Source: Aciduricibacillus chroicocephali | GTDB lineage: Bacteria; Bacillota; Bacilli; Bacillales; Amphibacillaceae | Length of the DNA: 64,000 nucleotides | NCBI RefSeq assembly: GCF_030762805.1 | Contig: NZ_CP129113.1 | Span: 820,001-884,000, forward strand | Direction of reading: 5' to 3' | In this document: positions 61,420-64,000 of the stretch, one piece after another | How positions within the stretch are numbered: position 1 is the stretch's first letter | Layout: the number at the start of each line of letters is the position of its first letter | Notes under the pieces: generated by a model | Told to the model about the DNA's origin: nothing | Seen by the model: the letters and a program-made list of their open reading frames with translations, nothing else | The model's database searches: none | Program-made: the position numbers and the translations under genes

Positions 61420-62139
61420 ATGCAACAAGAGAAAGCGATTGCGGGCAAAGCCTCGCACATGGCGAAAAAAGGACTTGCCGCAGGTTTTCCACTCGTTCTC
61501 AGTTATGTTCCGGTTGCAATAGCGTTTGGTGTTGTAGCTAGACAATCCGGAATGAATGTTTTTGATATTGTAATGATGAGTGTGCTCGTCTATGCAGGAG
61601 CAGCGCAGTTCATGAGTGTTAATATGATGAATGTGGGGGCGGGGGCTCTTGAGATTGTCATTGCCACATTTGTTCTGAACTTCCGACATTTTATTATGAG
61701 CTTTTCATTCATGAATAGGCTTCGCCATATTGAATTTAGTAAAAAGGCACCGCTTACACTGCTGCTTACAGATGAGACGTTTGCAGTTTCATCTATACAT
61801 AAGGAAGAAGCGAAGAAGGAGAAAGGCATCATATTTTATACAGTGCTCATTCTTTCCGCATACATATCCTGGATTTTCGGAACGATTGTTGGTGCCTTGC
61901 TGGGAGATATTATCCCACCGAAATTAAGTGAAAGTATGGGTATTGCCCTTTATGCGATGTTCATCGGATTGCTCGTACCCCCAGTGAAAAAGGAAATCCG
62001 GCTTGGCATCATCGCAGTTATAGCAATGATATTAAATGCATTTTTTAGCCAATTCATGGCGAGTGGCTGGTCTATTGTTCTTGGTACAATTATCGGTGGA
62101 GCCAGTGGTATCTTTCTTATTAAGGAGGCAAAAGCATGA
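61420..62139 (+). CDS. azlC: AzlC family branched-chain amino acid permease
   Basis: A 239-residue membrane protein, large subunit of the AzlCD exporter that pumps branched-chain amino acids and analogues out. LPLVLSYVPVAIAFGVVARQSG-like helix 1 (residues 22-43), VYAGAAQFMSV (about 58-68), NFRHFIMS (about 87-94) and LTDETFAVSS (about 115-124) are family signatures. ATG at 61420 follows AAAAGGTG. It overlaps azlD by four bases (ATGA). Confidence 0.92.
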   Translation: MQQEKAIAGKASHMAKKGLAAGFPLVLSYVPVAIAFGVVARQSGMNVFDIVMMSVLVYAGAAQFMSVNMMNVGAGALEIVIATFVLNFRHFIMSFSFMNRLRHIEFSKKAPLTLLLTDETFAVSSIHKEEAKKEKGIIFYTVLILSAYISWIFGTIVGALLGDIIPPKLSESMGIALYAMFIGLLVPPVKKEIRLGIIAVIAMILNAFFSQFMASGWSIVLGTIIGGASGIFLIKEAKA

Positions 62140-62429
62140 TTTTGCTTATTGTGATTGGTATGTCACTTGCTACGATGATTCCACGACTAGTGCCCGTTTT
62201 TATTGTAGATAGGCTTGAATTTCGTCCTTGGTTGAATCGCTGGCTCGCTGCCATTCCGTATGCAGCTCTTGGTGCCCTCATTTTTCCTGGAATACTTTTT
62301 GTGAGGGAAAGTTCGCCGGTTGCAGGTATTTTAGGAGGTTTATTTGCGCTGTTACTCAGCCTGTTTCGTTTGAACATCGTTCTAATCGTAATTGGTGCCA
62401 TACTGTTCATGTATTTCTACCCGGCATAA
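62136..62429 (+). CDS. azlD: AzlD family branched-chain amino acid transport protein
   Basis: A 97-residue small membrane subunit with three to four hydrophobic segments. MSLATMIPRLVPVF and RPWLNRWLAAIPYAALGALIFPG (parts) match AzlD. ATG at 62136 sits in the stop of azlC and is preceded by AAGGAGG, so the two are co-translated as one exporter. Confidence 0.92.
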   Translation: MILLIVIGMSLATMIPRLVPVFIVDRLEFRPWLNRWLAAIPYAALGALIFPGILFVRESSPVAGILGGLFALLLSLFRLNIVLIVIGAILFMYFYPA

Positions 62430-62501
62430 CGTTCTTTAATAGTATAATCAAGCATTTTTGGTCAAAGATATAGGCATGATGAATGAAAGTAGGATGAACA
62501 G

Positions 62502-63722
62502 ATGACACAGACAGCGGCCAAAGATAATAAAAACGATCAGCGCTGGGCAATCATATCTCTCGCTTCGATTCCGCTGATTATGACACTTGGCAATTCCATG
62601 CTTATACCGATTTTGCCTATGCTTGAAAAAGAACTCGATATTTCAAAGCTGGAGACTAGCTATATTATTACTGTATATTCAATTGTAGCAATTTTTTGTA
62701 TTCCTATTGCTGGATACTTATCAGATCAGTTTGGCAGGAAGAAAATAATCATTCCAGCATTGATTCTGACAGGCATCGGCGGTCTTGTTGCTGGCTGGGC
62801 CTCATGGAAAATGGATAACCCATACGGGATGATTCTCGTTGGTCGCATTCTTCAGGGAGTCGGCGCATCCGGTGCGATGCCGATTGTGCTCCCACTTGTA
62901 GGAGATTTGTTCAAAAAGGATGATGAAGCAAGTGCGGCGCTAGGCATTATTGAAACATCAAATACAGTCGGTAAGGTACTCAGCCCAATTCTCGGCTCGC
63001 TTCTAGCGGGTTTTATCTGGTTTTTGCCATTTATGGCGATTCCGGTTTTTTCGGTCATCTCACTGTTGCTAATCATTTTCCTTGTAAAGTCTAACGCCGA
63101 AGAAAAAGAAGAGCGAATCAAATTCCGGGAATATTGGCAGATGATTAAGGGTGTGTTTAAGGAACATGCAAGATGGCTGGTAGCAGTATTTATCATTGGT
63201 GCGATTCTCATGTTCATTCTTTTTGGATTCCTGTTTTATCTTTCGAGTTTACTCGAAGATAAATTCCATTACGATGGTTTGAAAAAAGGTTTTCTCCTTG
63301 CAATTCCGCTCCTTGCACTTTCCATTGCTTCTTATATTACGGGAAAGGCAATTAAGGACAACCTCGTCGTAATGAAATGGGTAACGTTTATCGGGATCGT
63401 CCTTTCTGGTATATCAGTAGGATTTATTTCTTTCATGGATCATTTTATTTCACTATTAATTATTTTCCTTGTATGCGGGATTGGGATTGGTGCGTCGTTA
63501 CCTTGTCTTGATTCATTAATTACGAAGAGTTTGGATAAAACAGTTCGTGGGGCAGTGACATCTATCTATAGTGCAATGCGATTCATTGGTGTTGCGGCAG
63601 GTCCTCCTGTAATCGCAGTTTTAATGAAAGTTCATCTGCTTTGGATAGTTAGTTTGCTTGCGGTTCTCGCTCTTATTGCGGCAATATTGAGCTTCCGTGG
63701 TATTCGTCCAGAAAATGATTAA
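62502..63722 (+). CDS. MFS transporter (drug:proton antiporter type)
   Basis: A 406-residue major facilitator with 12 membrane segments. The loop 2-3 motif is GYLSDQFGRKKIIIP (about 69-83), and helix 5 region carries the antiporter motif C-like GSLLAGFIWFLPF. LVGRILQGVGASGAMPIV (about 112-129) fits the DHA1 drug-efflux group. The substrate is unknown. ATG at 62502 follows AAAGTAGG. Single gene. Confidence 0.88.
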   Translation: MTQTAAKDNKNDQRWAIISLASIPLIMTLGNSMLIPILPMLEKELDISKLETSYIITVYSIVAIFCIPIAGYLSDQFGRKKIIIPALILTGIGGLVAGWASWKMDNPYGMILVGRILQGVGASGAMPIVLPLVGDLFKKDDEASAALGIIETSNTVGKVLSPILGSLLAGFIWFLPFMAIPVFSVISLLLIIFLVKSNAEEKEERIKFREYWQMIKGVFKEHARWLVAVFIIGAILMFILFGFLFYLSSLLEDKFHYDGLKKGFLLAIPLLALSIASYITGKAIKDNLVVMKWVTFIGIVLSGISVGFISFMDHFISLLIIFLVCGIGIGASLPCLDSLITKSLDKTVRGAVTSIYSAMRFIGVAAGPPVIAVLMKVHLLWIVSLLAVLALIAAILSFRGIRPEND

Positions 63723-63739
63723 AAAAATATTCTAACCCT

Positions 63740-63768
63740 TGCAATTATTCTAAAAATTATGCATAATA
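63740..63768 (+). promoter_or_regulatory. SigA promoter of the IDEAL gene
   Basis: TTGCAA, 17 bases, CATAAT, 25 bases before the start at 63794. Confidence 0.55.
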
Positions 63769-63793
63769 ATTAAAAGACAAGGGGGAATATCCG

Positions 63794-64000
63794 ATGAAGA
63801 AGCAGTTGACCAGTTACCAGTTAGTTTGTTATGTAGGCGAACCGCTTAAAGCTATTCGTGAAATCCCTTTTGAGATGAAATTAACAGCTCGCCTTATTCT
63901 CGATGAATTATGCCAATCGTGGAACAAGGCTCGTCTTGAAGGCATGATTGATGAAGCGTTGATCAGCGGAGATCGAGACTCATTTATGGAATTAAGTGAA
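63794..64000 (+). CDS. IDEAL domain protein, 3' end beyond window
   Basis: At least 69 codons, cut by the window edge. ATG at 63794 follows CAAGGGGG. The stretch MIDEALISGDRDSFMEL (about 51-67) contains the IDEAL signature. A typical family member is 70-80 residues, so little is missing. IDEAL domains are short C-terminal helices in Bacillaceae proteins of poorly known role. The N-terminal 45 residues (SYQLVCYVGEPLKAIREI) are not recognised. Confidence 0.7.
   Translation, partial: MKKQLTSYQLVCYVGEPLKAIREIPFEMKLTARLILDELCQSWNKARLEGMIDEALISGDRDSFMELSE

Overview
The window reads as chromosomal core DNA from an aerobic, endospore-forming member of the Bacillaceae (low-GC Firmicutes). The signs are strong AGGAGG-type ribosome binding sites with frequent TTG/GTG starts, SAM-I (S-box) and TPP riboswitches, a CotD-type coat protein, a YhcN/YlaJ-type sporulation lipoprotein behind a SigG/F-like promoter, a SigI/RsgI pair, SigB-like promoters in front of GsiB and a 40-residue protein, a second YidC (YidC2), and relatives of B. 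subtilis YczE, YhgE, YueD, YhbB, YpsA and YhdB. I cannot fix the genus. No phage, insertion sequence, transposase, CRISPR array or plasmid gene was seen.

Layout. 1-1050: end of a tRNA cluster (Cys 3' end, Leu-CAA), a methyltransferase, and a Leu-CAG tRNA with a damaged T stem. 1280-11500: single genes, most with their own terminator (DUF420 protein, cold shock protein, bacillithiol-transferase-like protein, glutamine amidotransferase, thioredoxin-like protein, methionine aminopeptidase, cupin, NSS transporter, acetyltransferase, secreted protein, and a TerC gene with an in-frame stop). 11565-14970: a second identical Leu-CAA tRNA, then a methionine synthase-like gene and an MFS transporter, each behind its own SAM riboswitch. 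15127-19552: lipoprotein, DUF1697, a repetitive protein and a large PIG-L deacetylase. 19837-28927: proBA, TPP riboswitch-thiC, YczE, universal stress protein, DinB, pyrophosphatase, MenC. 29053-36824: disulfide oxidoreductase, yidC2 with an upstream leader ORF, cotD, ypsA, deoxyinosine glycosylase, gsiB, yhgE. 36870-40513: a structured leader, then queG-ogt-amidase-trmL. 40775-46424: odhAB and a purine permease with PurBox-like sites. 46649-53554: FAD oxidase/membrane pair, MATE pump, MurG, MarR, carbonic anhydrase, TDT-like carrier. 53673-64000: PRC-barrel protein, sigI-rsgI, sporulation lipoprotein, luxS, dipeptidase, YueD, second methionine aminopeptidase, azlCD, MFS pump and the start of an IDEAL-domain gene.

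The most interesting signals are regulatory. (i) The ORF in front of yidC2 has the architecture of the MifM force-sensing arrest peptide: an N-terminal membrane segment, a Trp-Ile pair, an acidic cluster, and a 10-bp hairpin that masks the yidC2 Shine-Dalgarno sequence just downstream of the acidic codons. (ii) A 36-codon leader ORF with four consecutive prolines overlaps the sigI start. (iii) A promoter followed by a long two-tier stem and two mini-ORFs precedes queG. (iv) Two SAM riboswitches lie in series on what may be one transcript, the second guarding an MFS transporter. (v) The amidase downstream of ogt has its Shine-Dalgarno inside a terminator-like hairpin. Also notable are the TGA at codon 9 of terC and Arg-to-Cys in the Ogt active-site motif.
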